From assembly GCA_035303945.1 (NCBI GenBank), contig DATGQZ010000062.1, positions 1 through 64,000 of the forward strand: a stretch of DNA of 64,000 nucleotides, read 5' to 3'. The position numbers and the translations under genes are program-made. The notes under the pieces were generated by a model. The model was not told the origin of the DNA and ran no database searches. It worked only from the letters and a program-made list of their open reading frames with translations. This stretch comes from DATGMS01 sp035303945 (GTDB lineage: Bacteria; Bacteroidota; Bacteroidia; Cytophagales; Cyclobacteriaceae). Positions 33,353-42,382 of this stretch are shown piece after piece; positions within the stretch are counted from its first letter, which is position 1; every line of letters starts with the position of its first letter.

Positions 33353-34633
33353 TTATGCATAATTCATCCGGTCCAACATCTGAATTCTGTGCGAGTCCAG
33401 CTTGATGAAAATGAACAGCAGGACGGTGAATGACCATAGCGATGAACCCCCATAACTAAAGAAGGGCAAAGGTATGCCTACTACAGGAAAGAGCCCAATC
33501 GTCATAGCGATGTTGATGGAGAAGTGAAACAGCAGGAGCGATACGACGCAGTAACCATATACCCTAGCAAAACGGGTTTTCTGACGTTCCGAAAGGATGA
33601 TAAGACGGACTAATAGTGCTACGAACAAAAATATTATAATTAAACTTCCTACCCAGCCAAACTCTTCACCCAAGGTACAAAAGATGAAGTCTGTGTGCTG
33701 CTCGGGCACAAAGTCAAATTTAGTCTGTGTCCCTTCGAGATAACCCTTGCCTAAGAATCCTCCCGATCCAATCGCGATTTTGGACTGTGTCACGTTCCAT
33801 CCCACGCCCAAGGGATCTAAATCAGGATTAAACAAAACCATGATACGGTTTTGCTGATGGGGAGGAAGCTTTGAAACCACGAAATCTAAACTGTAGCTAT
33901 AGGCGATGATTAGCGCCCCTATGACCGCGAAAAACGTAATCCTTTGCCAGCTCTTCTTCCCCAGAAGAATCAACACCAGCATCAATGCAACCACACCTGC
34001 CACAAGGTAGAGGTTGTTTTCAATTCCCAGGGCTAGGAGAGAGATGGCTACAAATGATATCCCCAAAATGTAATAGCGCTGAGGTAGCCCTTCCCTATAG
34101 AGCATGATGAAGAAGGCACTGTAAACCATTGCCGTCCCGGTGTCTGGCTGCAGCATGATCAAAGATACAGGCAAGGCAATAATGGCCAATGCCCGCCACT
34201 GATATCGGAACTGACTTAAGTCAACCATAGGACGTTCCAAGTATTTCGCCAAGGTAAGAGCAGTGGCAAATTTGGCAAATTCAGCGGGCTGTAGCCGAAA
34301 AGCTCCAATCTCAAACCAGGCCCTTTGGCCATTGATCTCTTTACCTATAAAAGGCGTCAGCAGGAGAATGATGACGAAAAATCCATAGAGGAAAATGCTG
34401 AGATTTTCGAATAGCCGATAATCTGCCACCATGATCAAGGTAATCAGTAACACCGCGGTTCCAATCCAAACCAGTTGCTTTCCCGAGTTGATGGAAAAGT
34501 CAAATATGCTTTTGGCTTCTTGTCCATCGTATACGGCGGCGTAGATATTGAACCAGCCAATGATCACTAATAGAGAATAGATCAGTATGGTAAGCCAATC
34601 TACCTTGTTTACGTATAAATCGTCCTGTCGCAA
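33353..34633 (-). CDS. rodA: Rod-shape SEDS peptidoglycan polymerase RodA
   Basis: A 426-residue polytopic protein of the SEDS family that polymerises lipid II glycan for cell elongation. Key conserved parts are RAWFEIGAFRLQPAEFAKFA, QPDTGTAMVYSAFFIMLYREG, the FVPEQHTDFIFCTLGEEFGWVG loop (reading DFIFC) and GIPLPFFSYGGSSL. The pairs expected for the enzyme are all present. It is the last gene of the mreB-mreC-mreD-mrdA-rodA operon. It starts one base from the end of mrdA. Confidence 0.97.
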   Translation of the reverse strand: MRQDDLYVNKVDWLTILIYSLLVIIGWFNIYAAVYDGQEAKSIFDFSINSGKQLVWIGTAVLLITLIMVADYRLFENLSIFLYGFFVIILLLTPFIGKEINGQRAWFEIGAFRLQPAEFAKFATALTLAKYLERPMVDLSQFRYQWRALAIIALPVSLIMLQPDTGTAMVYSAFFIMLYREGLPQRYYILGISFVAISLLALGIENNLYLVAGVVALMLVLILLGKKSWQRITFFAVIGALIIAYSYSLDFVVSKLPPHQQNRIMVLFNPDLDPLGVGWNVTQSKIAIGSGGFLGKGYLEGTQTKFDFVPEQHTDFIFCTLGEEFGWVGSLIIIFLFVALLVRLIILSERQKTRFARVYGYCVVSLLLFHFSINIAMTIGLFPVVGIPLPFFSYGGSSLWSFTVLLFIFIKLDSHRIQMLDRMNYA

Positions 34634-34634
34634 A

Positions 34635-36437
34635 TCAGTCTAAGAATTTTCCTTCTAACACATATTCTTCTAGGGCGGGTCGCTCTACCGTGCCTTTCAA
34701 GTATTTTTCAATTAAAAGACTTGCTGTACTGGCGGCGGCCCTACCACCCCATCCTGCGTTCTCCACATACACAGCAATGGCGATTTTGGGATCCTCTTTG
34801 GGCGCAAAGGCAATAAATACTGAATGATCTGCACCTTGCGGATTTTGGGCTGTCCCTGTTTTACCTGCCACCACAATATCCTTAATGATGGCACGCTGGG
34901 CTGTACCATACAGGGCCTCTGCCATTGCGTCCTGCACCATATCGAAGTGGTGGGCATCTACTCCTACATCAATTCTGGTTCTGTATTTTTCAGGAATTTT
35001 GGTGCTGTCCCCATCTATTGCTTTGATCAGGTGAGGAGGATAATAATAGCCCTTGTTGGCGAAGATCGCACTTAGATTGGCCATTTGCAAAGGGGTGACC
35101 AGCAATTCTCCCTGCCCGATGGATAAAGAATAAATGGTGGAATATCTCCATCTACCTTCACCATAAATCCTGTTGTACAAGGCACTTCCGGGAATGCTTC
35201 CCGGTTTTTCCCCGTTCATGTCTATCCCCAGTCGCGTACCTAAGCCAAATTTCATGACCGCTTCTCGCCATTGATCTAACCCGATTTGTGTGTCGATGTA
35301 GGTATTTGATGATACTCCCTTATTGATCATTTGCCGGAAAGCTTGGTGGTAATAGGGGTTGCAGGAATTTCTAATTGCCCCAAATAAATTTGTAGGGGAG
35401 GGATGGTTATGGCAAGCCACAAGGGAACGATTGCACGCATAGGTTGTATTGGGCGTGAGCACCCCATCCTGCAGACCAATCAGCGACTGCACAATCTTGA
35501 AGATAGAACCTGGAGGATAAAGGGCCATGACCGGCCTGTTATAGAGTGGCTTGTCCAAGTCTTTGGTGAGCGTGCCATAGTTTTCACTGAATTTGGAGCC
35601 GGCTAACAAACCTGGATCGTAAATAGGAGCGGATACCATGGCCAAGATTTGTCCCGTTTTGGGTTCTAAGGCCACAATGGATCCTCTTTTGCCTGTCATA
35701 AGTTTTTCGCCATAGGCTTGCAGTTCAAGATCAATTGTGCTCTGTATGTTGATGCCGGCGATGGAGGCGGTATCGAGTTCCCCGTTTTTAAAAGAACCTT
35801 TATCCACACCCCGTACATTGACCATTTTATATTTTACCCCTTTTCTTCCTCGTAGCTCTTTTTCGTAAAAGGATTCTAAGCCCGTATGGCCCACATAATC
35901 TCCTTGAGCGTAATAGTTCAAGGTGTCTCTTTGCAATTGGTCAGCATTGATTTCTCCAATATAACCTAATGCATGGGCTGCGCTTGGCTGAGGATAGGCT
36001 CTCACGGAACGGGTCATGACGAAAAGGCCAGGATAATCGATCAAATAGTCTTGAATGCGGGCAAAATCCTCATTAGAGATCTGCTTGATCAAGGGAGAGG
36101 GTTTGACCCAAGAATATTTTTTGGCGGCATTGAAATTTTCAATGAGAAGTTCTTTGTTGATTCCGAAAAGCTCGCAAAACTGCGTGGTATCTTTTACATG
36201 AAATTCCCGGGGAATAACCATTAAGTCGAAGACGGGGTTATTAAATACCATCAAATTATTGTTCCTGTCATAGATGAGGCCACGATAAGGATGGTCAACA
36301 ATCCGTTGGATCGCATTTCTTTCCGCCCTTCTCAAAAAACTGTCATCTGCTACCTGAATCATGAACAGCTTGACCAGCAAAGTCAAGGCGATCAAAATAA
36401 TGACAATGATAAGGATGACAGGCCTTTTGTCGTTCAT
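34635..36437 (-). CDS. mrdA: Penicillin-binding protein 2 (elongation transpeptidase)
   Basis: A 600-residue class B PBP. One N-terminal membrane helix (residues 6-28) precedes the dimerisation domain and the transpeptidase domain. The active-site Ser is S311 in SIFK (S311-x-x-K314), with SCN at 358-360 and KTGTAQ near residue 530. It cross-links the glycan strands made by RodA. It abuts mreD (start overlaps the mreD stop by one base) and rodA (1-bp gap). Confidence 0.97.
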   Translation of the reverse strand: MNDKRPVILIIVIILIALTLLVKLFMIQVADDSFLRRAERNAIQRIVDHPYRGLIYDRNNNLMVFNNPVFDLMVIPREFHVKDTTQFCELFGINKELLIENFNAAKKYSWVKPSPLIKQISNEDFARIQDYLIDYPGLFVMTRSVRAYPQPSAAHALGYIGEINADQLQRDTLNYYAQGDYVGHTGLESFYEKELRGRKGVKYKMVNVRGVDKGSFKNGELDTASIAGINIQSTIDLELQAYGEKLMTGKRGSIVALEPKTGQILAMVSAPIYDPGLLAGSKFSENYGTLTKDLDKPLYNRPVMALYPPGSIFKIVQSLIGLQDGVLTPNTTYACNRSLVACHNHPSPTNLFGAIRNSCNPYYHQAFRQMINKGVSSNTYIDTQIGLDQWREAVMKFGLGTRLGIDMNGEKPGSIPGSALYNRIYGEGRWRYSTIYSLSIGQGELLVTPLQMANLSAIFANKGYYYPPHLIKAIDGDSTKIPEKYRTRIDVGVDAHHFDMVQDAMAEALYGTAQRAIIKDIVVAGKTGTAQNPQGADHSVFIAFAPKEDPKIAIAVYVENAGWGGRAAASTASLLIEKYLKGTVERPALEEYVLEGKFLD

Positions 36438-36958
36438 TAAATTCCCCTCCTTCTTTTATAAAATAGCATTTGAACCATAATTCCCAACACCCAAACCAAC
36501 ACCACACTACTCAAAGCTCTCTTAACGATGGGAAGGTATAATCCTGTTCCCAAACTATCAATATAAAAGAAAATAAAATGGTGGAGCAAAAGAAGAGGAA
36601 GGCTGTAGGTTAAATACCAGCCAATTCCCATGTTTAAGACCGAAGGCTGCACGTTTTCATCATAGCCACCCGTTGGGATGATCGCGTTGATCCATGTATT
36701 TCTTACAAAAGCTATGGCTACCAAACTGGCGGTATGAAAGCCTAATGTATCATAGAATATATCAATACCCAAGCCTAATGCAAAGGCAATAAGCATCAGT
36801 GGAATCGATTTAAGTTCCAAGGGTAGCAACAGGATGTAGAATACATACAGCAAGCAAAAAGCTGTGTCAAAAAGCACAAGGTTTTTCAGTACAAAGACCT
36901 GTACCAAAAAATAGACAAAAAAGCTAATAATCGAAGGGAAAATGGCTTTGTTATTCAT
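36437..36958 (-). CDS. mreD: Rod shape-determining protein MreD
   Basis: A 173-residue membrane protein with about five helices. Segments such as IISFFVYFLVQVFVLKNLVLF, FCLLYVFYILLLPLEL, LMLIAFALGLGIDIFYDTLG and SVVLVWVLGIMVQMLFY suit the MreD family of the elongation complex. The start overlaps the end of mreC by 8 bp, and the stop overlaps mrdA. Confidence 0.9.
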   Translation of the reverse strand: MNNKAIFPSIISFFVYFLVQVFVLKNLVLFDTAFCLLYVFYILLLPLELKSIPLMLIAFALGLGIDIFYDTLGFHTASLVAIAFVRNTWINAIIPTGGYDENVQPSVLNMGIGWYLTYSLPLLLLHHFIFFYIDSLGTGLYLPIVKRALSSVVLVWVLGIMVQMLFYKRRRGI

Positions 36959-37787
36959 TGGGCAAGGTTCCAGATGCTTCGTGAAGAGAGTCCAATTCGG
37001 CCTGCATGGTGTTTTCTACAAGATAAACATAGGTCAGCTTAGTCAAGTCTGCGGCCAGTTTCATGGTTATGTCCAGATAGTTGGTCTCCGGTCCAGGAGC
37101 CACAGTTTCGATGACACCTACCGGTATTCCTTCTGGAAATATAGAATTATATCCCGAAGTAACCACCGTGTCGCCCACCTCAACTTCCACGTGCCGTGGC
37201 ACATAGATGAGCTTTGCTCTTTGGGGGTCACTGCCGTCCCACTGGGTAGAACCAAACACGTTGGTCCTTTTAATTTTGGAGGAAACGAGCAATTCTGTGT
37301 GCAGGATGGACAGCACCGAAGCAAAGTTGTAAGACACCCCTTTTACCCGGCCGACTATCCCGTCTTCATTAAACACACCCATGCCTTCTTTAATGCCATG
37401 CCTCCTGCCTTTGTTCAATGTCAGGTGGTTCTGGTTTAAATGGATGGAATTGTTGATAACTTTGGCAGAACGGAAGATAAAATTGTTCCGCAGGACACTG
37501 TCTAACACAAAGGTCACACTATCCGCCGGGCGTTTGTAATAATGAAGCTCCTCAATAAGGGCAGCGTTTTTTTCCGCTAAGGCATCATTGGCCGAAGCAA
37601 GGTGAAAATATTCGGTGAAACTATCCTGAAATGCCAGCAACCTGCCGGCTACTTCATTAGAACTGTTGAAGAAAACAGCTCCTTGAGGAGAATTGTAGGA
37701 GACGATCAAGCCAATGGCCGTCGCCTCCAGTATTACAAATAACAGAAAAGCCCGAAGGCGGTATATAAATAATAAAATGCGCTGCAT
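36951..37787 (-). CDS. mreC: Rod shape-determining protein MreC
   Basis: A 278-residue protein with one N-terminal membrane helix (FLLFVILEATAIGLIVSYN), a short coiled coil and a two-domain beta-rich periplasmic part: GRRHGIKEGMGVFNEDGIVGRV, then VEVGDTVVTSGYNSIFPEGIPVG. It links MreB to PBP2. It follows mreB by seven bases in the same operon. Confidence 0.95.
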   Translation of the reverse strand: MQRILLFIYRLRAFLLFVILEATAIGLIVSYNSPQGAVFFNSSNEVAGRLLAFQDSFTEYFHLASANDALAEKNAALIEELHYYKRPADSVTFVLDSVLRNNFIFRSAKVINNSIHLNQNHLTLNKGRRHGIKEGMGVFNEDGIVGRVKGVSYNFASVLSILHTELLVSSKIKRTNVFGSTQWDGSDPQRAKLIYVPRHVEVEVGDTVVTSGYNSIFPEGIPVGVIETVAPGPETNYLDITMKLAADLTKLTYVYLVENTMQAELDSLHEASGTLPNE

Positions 37788-37794
37788 TCAGTCA

Positions 37795-38823
37795 TTAGGT
37801 CATCAGAACTGTTCTGAAGCTTTTAATATTTTTAAGGGCGACCCCTGTTCCTCTTACCACTGCTCTGAGTGGATCTTCGGCAATGTGGATGGGAAGTTTG
37901 GTTTTCTGGTGGAGTCTTTTGTCTAATCCTTTTAGCAAGGCCCCTCCGCCGGTAAGGTGGATGCCGTTGTCATATATATCAGCGGAAAGTTCCGGTGGAG
38001 CAATTTCGAGAGCCTTTAGGACAGCCTCCTCGATTTTTGAAACTGATTTGTCCAAGGCAAAAGCAATTTCAGAGTAAGACACTTTGATTACCTTTGGAAT
38101 ACCCGTCATCAGGTCTCTGCCGCGGATTTCATAATCATCAGGAGCGTCATCGAGTTCGGTAAGGGCGGAAGCTATGGCTATTTTTACATTTTCCGCAGAC
38201 CGTTCACCAATTAAGAGGTTATGCTGCCTACGCATATAATCGAGGATGTCTTTTGTAAAGGTGTCGCCTGCAATTCGGATGGATTGATCAGCGACAATGC
38301 CGGAAAGGGCGATCAGAGCGATCTCTGTAGTACCTCCTCCGATATCTACAATCATAGATCCCATCGGCTTTTCGATGTCGATCCCGATACCGATGGCAGC
38401 AGCCAAAGGTTCATAGATCATATAGACTTCTTTGGCGCCCGCATGCTCGGCTGAGTCTCGAACCGCCCTCTTTTCCACCTCCGTAATGCCGGATGGAATA
38501 CAGATCACCATGCGGTGAGACTGTGGAAACATGCCCTTTTTATGCCCCGGAATCATTTTGATCAGGCCTCTGATCATTTGTTCTGCAGCATAGAAATCCG
38601 CAATCACACCATCTTTTAAAGGGCGGATGGTTTTAATGTTCTCATGCGTTTTTTCGTGCATGTTCATTGCTTCCTTACCAACAGCCAGTACCCTGTTGGT
38701 AGTTTTGTCGATTGCAATGATGGAGGGTTCGTCTACTACAATTTTATCTTTATGGATGATGAGCGTATTGGCGGTTCCTAAATCTATAGCTATATCACTT
38801 GAGAAAAAGTCGAATAATCCCAT
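37795..38823 (-). CDS. mreB: Rod shape-determining protein MreB
   Basis: A 342-residue bacterial actin. Nucleotide-binding motifs are visible: IAIDLGTANTLI (phosphate 1), IVDIGGGTTEIALIALSG (phosphate 2) and the adenosine motif GIHLTGGGALLKGLD. It forms membrane filaments that steer cell-wall elongation. It is the first gene of the mre/rod operon. Just upstream (38865-38879) is a short hairpin, AGCATT-aac-AATGCT, of uncertain meaning. A -7-like TAATTTTG on the minus strand at 38906-38899 has no good -33 partner. Confidence 0.98.
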   Translation of the reverse strand: MGLFDFFSSDIAIDLGTANTLIIHKDKIVVDEPSIIAIDKTTNRVLAVGKEAMNMHEKTHENIKTIRPLKDGVIADFYAAEQMIRGLIKMIPGHKKGMFPQSHRMVICIPSGITEVEKRAVRDSAEHAGAKEVYMIYEPLAAAIGIGIDIEKPMGSMIVDIGGGTTEIALIALSGIVADQSIRIAGDTFTKDILDYMRRQHNLLIGERSAENVKIAIASALTELDDAPDDYEIRGRDLMTGIPKVIKVSYSEIAFALDKSVSKIEEAVLKALEIAPPELSADIYDNGIHLTGGGALLKGLDKRLHQKTKLPIHIAEDPLRAVVRGTGVALKNIKSFRTVLMT

Positions 38824-39012
38824 GCTGGTTGTTTACTTAAATATTGGTGTTGAACGTTAAAGTTAGCATTAACAATGCTGAAATAAAACGAGGGAACGCA
38901 AAATTATTATCTTAATCCGGATTTGTATTAAGAATAGGTTTATTTTTTTTGGGCCCGATAGTCTTCTTGAAAAAATAATAATTGGAAAATGAGAAATAGA
39001 TAGATTAGGAGC

Positions 39013-39048
39013 AAAAAAAAGCACCCGCCTCTTTAGAAGCCGGTGCTC
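39013..39048 (-). terminator. Rho-independent terminator of the small membrane protein gene
   Basis: On the minus strand the sequence forms AGCACC (39047-39042) paired with GGTGCT (39025-39020), with further pairing inside, followed by eight T residues. It lies 50 bp after the stop of the 50-codon gene at 39098 and also separates it from the mre/rod operon. Confidence 0.88.
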
Positions 39049-39097
39049 TCATCAAATTAAATTTTGAAATCAGCTTATTGATTTCCAACGAATTAAT

Positions 39098-39250
39098 CTA
39101 CACGCCTCTTCCGCCAATCAATCTAAATAAGACAGCGATAACAGCCAACACTAGTAAAATATGGATCAAGCCTCCCACGCTATATACAAATGCTCCCAAG
39201 ATCCATCCGATGACCAAAATTATCGCGATGATATAAAGTAATGAACTCAT
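39098..39250 (-). CDS. Small lmo0937-family membrane protein
   Basis: A 50-residue protein, MSSLLYIIAIILVIGWILGA then FVYSVGGLIHILLVLAVIAV and an Arg/Gly end (FRLIGGRGV). The two hydrophobic helices and the closing RLIGGR pattern match the lmo0937-type family of short membrane proteins, common in Bacteroidota and Firmicutes and often linked to stress. Its function is not known. It has its own terminator at 39013-39048. An ATG start and a clear TAG stop support it as a real gene although it is short. Confidence 0.88.
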   Translation of the reverse strand: MSSLLYIIAIILVIGWILGAFVYSVGGLIHILLVLAVIAVLFRLIGGRGV

Positions 39251-39445
39251 GATTGTTAATGGTTAAAGTTAAAAATTGTTTTATCTGGTTATTTTAAAAC
39301 AATATTGATGCCAAGCGCCTCTGAATGACTTTATGGAGCCGTTTATTATGTTCCGCTATTCCTGCTGTGATACCTTAGCAGCTTGTCTTTACAAAAGCGA
39401 AGCGATACTACATGCGGAGGCAAATAAAACTCTGGTTTTGGCTAC

Positions 39446-39787
39446 TTATGCTTCCGACCACACCGCCAGCTCATTACCGGCGGGATCCTGAAAATGAAAG
39501 CGCCTTCCTCCAGGAAAGGAATAGGTATCTACTGAAATGACCCCATTGGCGTTGATTATGGTCTGTTTTATCTCCTCAAGATTTTTATGATAGAGGATCA
39601 CCAGCGCCCCCTTACAAATCGCCCTGTCGGATTTTGCAAATCCCCCATCCAAACCGCTATCGGAAAAAGCGACGTAATCAGGGCCATAATCTTGAAATGT
39701 CCATCCAAATGCTTGGGAATAGAATTGTTTGATTTCCTCAAGGTTAATAGCTGTAAATTCTACGTAATTGATGTGGTTGCTTTTCAT
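39446..39787 (-). CDS. VOC (glyoxalase/bleomycin-resistance fold) family protein
   Basis: A 113-residue single-domain VOC protein. It starts with INYVEFTAINLEEIKQFYSQAFGW, the typical first beta-alpha unit, and ends with HFQDPAGNELAVW, the usual metal-site strand with Glu. Such proteins bind divalent metal and act on small molecules, but the substrate is not predictable here. It is alone, 28 bp downstream of the membrane MutS-like gene on the same strand, so it may share its transcript. Confidence 0.9.
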   Translation of the reverse strand: MKSNHINYVEFTAINLEEIKQFYSQAFGWTFQDYGPDYVAFSDSGLDGGFAKSDRAICKGALVILYHKNLEEIKQTIINANGVISVDTYSFPGGRRFHFQDPAGNELAVWSEA

Positions 39788-39815
39788 GTTCTTTAGTTAT
39801 CGATGTGTAAAATCC

Positions 39816-41576
39816 TCAAGAAAACCGGATTCCCATCAACTCCATCAGCTTATGTGCATTGAAGCTGGGGCAGGGGCCGGCTTTGATCTTGTAGTCAAAC
39901 AAAATCTCGTTTTCCCTGATCTCGCTATGAAAACTGGCGTTTGCCAAGGAAGCAATTCGTGTAGCGAGTTCACTGAGTTCGATATCATGTGTGGAGATGA
40001 TCCCTTTGCTTTGACTGTTGATCAATTGGCGAATCAAGGCCTCACTTCCCATAATACGATCTGTAGTGTTGGTGCCTTTGAGAATTTCATCCAACAAATA
40101 AAATATCGGCTCACCGGTCTCTGCTTTTACCAGCAAAGTCCGAATCCGCGCCAGCTCTGCGTAGAAGGAGCTGACATTTTCCCCCAGGTTGTCGGTGTTC
40201 CTCATACTGGTAAACAGTTGGAAAGGACCGAGGACGAAGCTTTTTGCAAAAGCGTTTAATCCCAAATTAGCCAGGACCATGTTAATGCCTAGTGTCCTCA
40301 TAAAAGTGGTTTTTCCAGACATGTTAGAACCCGTGAGCAACACAACTTTTTTATCGTTCAATAGGGAAAAGTCATTTCCCACACAGCTTTCCTTCGGAAT
40401 CAATGGGTGCCTAATATCTTCTGCTTCCAATACCAGATCTTCCGTCCATATCATTTTGCAGGCGAGTTGTTCATCTGCCGAAAATGCGGCAAGAGATACC
40501 AGTGCCTGCCATTCATCAAACAGGGCATCCCACTGTTGGATCTTTGAGGCGTATCGCTTTTTCCATTTCTCGAGGCGCCATAGGACAGGGAAGTCTATCC
40601 AAAAGAGTAGGTTAAAAATCAAATACATCAGGTTGATCCGATTTTGAACCATAAAGGATTGCTGCTCCAAAGCCTTCAGTGCTTCCGATGCGCTATAACC
40701 CACATCTGTAACGGGTTGCTGGAGTCTTTTTAAATAATCATTTTTGAAATTAATATTCTCCAGTTGCCTGGCCCAGGCCGTCAATGTCTTCAGATCGCCA
40801 TCATCAGGCATATGCTTTGCCACTTGCATCATTGGATTGAATATGAAACTTAGAAAGAACATACCCAACAATACAAAAAGGCTGATCAGCGAGGCATTTA
40901 ATCCGGCGAAAAGCACTCCCGTCAGAATACCCAGACCTACTATAGGTCCTGCCATCGCAGGGAAGATATACCACGATCTCCAGATGGATGGAGCTTTGAG
41001 CCAGTCATAAAACTTTGCTTTTGACTTTTCTGTTTTCCAAAAAGCTTTTCCCAGTGCCTCGAAATTTTCTACAAAATCGGCTTTTTCGGACAGTTCGTTA
41101 ATGGCGTAGTAGCGGATTTGAGCCTTCATTGGATTACTCTCAGCGAGCATCCACTGGGCAAGTTTTGCCTTTCCACTTTCATTTACTGTGTGATTGACTA
41201 ATTGAAAAAGTGAATGCTCCCCAAAAAGATCCAGGTCATTGGCGTATGGGTGGCTTTTGCTTTTGAACAGTTCACCCGGATCAAAAGAAGAAAGCTTTCG
41301 GGCAAGTCTTTTATCTTTATCCTCTCGAATCTGGATGACCGCCTCCAAAAAAGCCTGTTTATCCTTTTGATGGTTGAAGCGGAGAATGAGGTAAATAAAG
41401 AGGAAGCTTAAGGGAAAAAAAAGGGACAAAAGCCATCGCGCCTCAGACAGTCCTACTATAACTACCACGCCTAACATTAAAAAAACACCTAAACGCGCAA
41501 GAGACAGTGCCGTCAGCTTGTGCTTTACCTTTTCTAACTCTTTTTCTGGGAATGAACTATCAAAGTCTATGATCAT
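39816..41576 (-). CDS. Membrane-anchored MutS-like ATPase
   Basis: A 586-residue protein with a MutS family V (ABC-like) ATPase domain at the C-terminus: LTGSNMSGKTTFMRTLGINM near residue 420, FYLLDEILKGTNTTDR and IISTHDIELSELA. It has the core helical domain but no mismatch-recognition domain I. The N-terminal half carries two pairs of membrane helices, about residues 27-66 and 200-245 (YIFPAMAGPIVGLGILTGVL and LISLFVLLGMFFLSFIF). Homologues are annotated only as DNA mismatch repair protein in this phylum, and a true mismatch role is unlikely. VOC follows downstream. Confidence 0.88.
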   Translation of the reverse strand: MIIDFDSSFPEKELEKVKHKLTALSLARLGVFLMLGVVVIVGLSEARWLLSLFFPLSFLFIYLILRFNHQKDKQAFLEAVIQIREDKDKRLARKLSSFDPGELFKSKSHPYANDLDLFGEHSLFQLVNHTVNESGKAKLAQWMLAESNPMKAQIRYYAINELSEKADFVENFEALGKAFWKTEKSKAKFYDWLKAPSIWRSWYIFPAMAGPIVGLGILTGVLFAGLNASLISLFVLLGMFFLSFIFNPMMQVAKHMPDDGDLKTLTAWARQLENINFKNDYLKRLQQPVTDVGYSASEALKALEQQSFMVQNRINLMYLIFNLLFWIDFPVLWRLEKWKKRYASKIQQWDALFDEWQALVSLAAFSADEQLACKMIWTEDLVLEAEDIRHPLIPKESCVGNDFSLLNDKKVVLLTGSNMSGKTTFMRTLGINMVLANLGLNAFAKSFVLGPFQLFTSMRNTDNLGENVSSFYAELARIRTLLVKAETGEPIFYLLDEILKGTNTTDRIMGSEALIRQLINSQSKGIISTHDIELSELATRIASLANASFHSEIRENEILFDYKIKAGPCPSFNAHKLMELMGIRFS

Positions 41577-41674
41577 AGATCAAAGTTAAGCGTTGAGGCT
41601 GAATAGCGATTCAGATTATTGCTGTTATTCTAAAATTTCACAAATAACTGCTGTTGTGGTGGGTATGCAGAACT

Positions 41675-42382
41675 TTAGACCCATGCTACCACCTGCCAAC
41701 GAAAAGCCCAATGCCAGCGTATCTTAAATTTTTGCCAGCCCGCCTGCTTCAATATTTTTACCAGCTCACCGCGTTTAAAGCTCCGCTGTACGGATATAGG
41801 GGCATCATTGATGACAAAGCGGGACCTTGAAAATAGGCGCGTCAGGATTTTTATGCTATAAAATGCTAAAGGATGCCGATGCAGGTCGTTGATGATGATG
41901 CCGATGCAGGCCTTGTTTTTAAATGAAGAAAGCATCTGTACCAATTCTTCGTTTTTAAAATGATGGGTGAAGAGGGTGCAGGTGACAATATCAACTGACT
42001 GCTGTTCAAAGGCAGGGTCAAAGACATCTGCTACCTCGAATAGCATGTTGGGAAGGTCACGTAAGTTCTCTGCTGCCATAGCGATGGTATGGGGATTGGC
42101 GTCTACGCCGATAAATCTTGCGCTCAGTTTTTTCTTTTTTGCCCAATTATACATGACACGCATCATATCCCCGCCGCCACAACCTACATCGGCAATGGAT
42201 ATCTCTTGGGTATGAGGACGGCTTGCTAAAAGTTGTCTAATTCCATCCGTCGTTACGTGGTTACCCCCTAAGCGTTTATTGATAATCTTTAATTCCTTGA
42301 GGGTTTGTCTTAATTCTTCCCCATCGCAGTTAAAGTCATCAATAAGTTCTTTTTGGCTGCTGCGCGTTTTAAAAGATGTCAT
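41675..42382 (-). CDS. Class I SAM-dependent methyltransferase of the type III PKS locus
   Basis: A 235-residue Rossmann-fold methyltransferase. Motif I is ISIADVGCGGGDMMRVMYNWA, motif II reads FIGVDANPHTIAMAAENL, and the motif IV region is IVTCTLFTHHFKNEELVQML. Its ATG overlaps the stop of the PKS gene by four bases, so the two are translated together. It probably methylates the polyketide on O or C. A hydrophobic helix near the C-terminus is not seen. Confidence 0.88.
   Translation of the reverse strand: MTSFKTRSSQKELIDDFNCDGEELRQTLKELKIINKRLGGNHVTTDGIRQLLASRPHTQEISIADVGCGGGDMMRVMYNWAKKKKLSARFIGVDANPHTIAMAAENLRDLPNMLFEVADVFDPAFEQQSVDIVTCTLFTHHFKNEELVQMLSSFKNKACIGIIINDLHRHPLAFYSIKILTRLFSRSRFVINDAPISVQRSFKRGELVKILKQAGWQKFKIRWHWAFRWQVVAWV

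Noticed and set aside
38865..38879. Hairpin AGCATT-aac-AATGCT upstream of mreB as a terminator or operator
   Set aside because: The arms are only 6 bp and AT-rich, with no T-run. It is too weak to assign.
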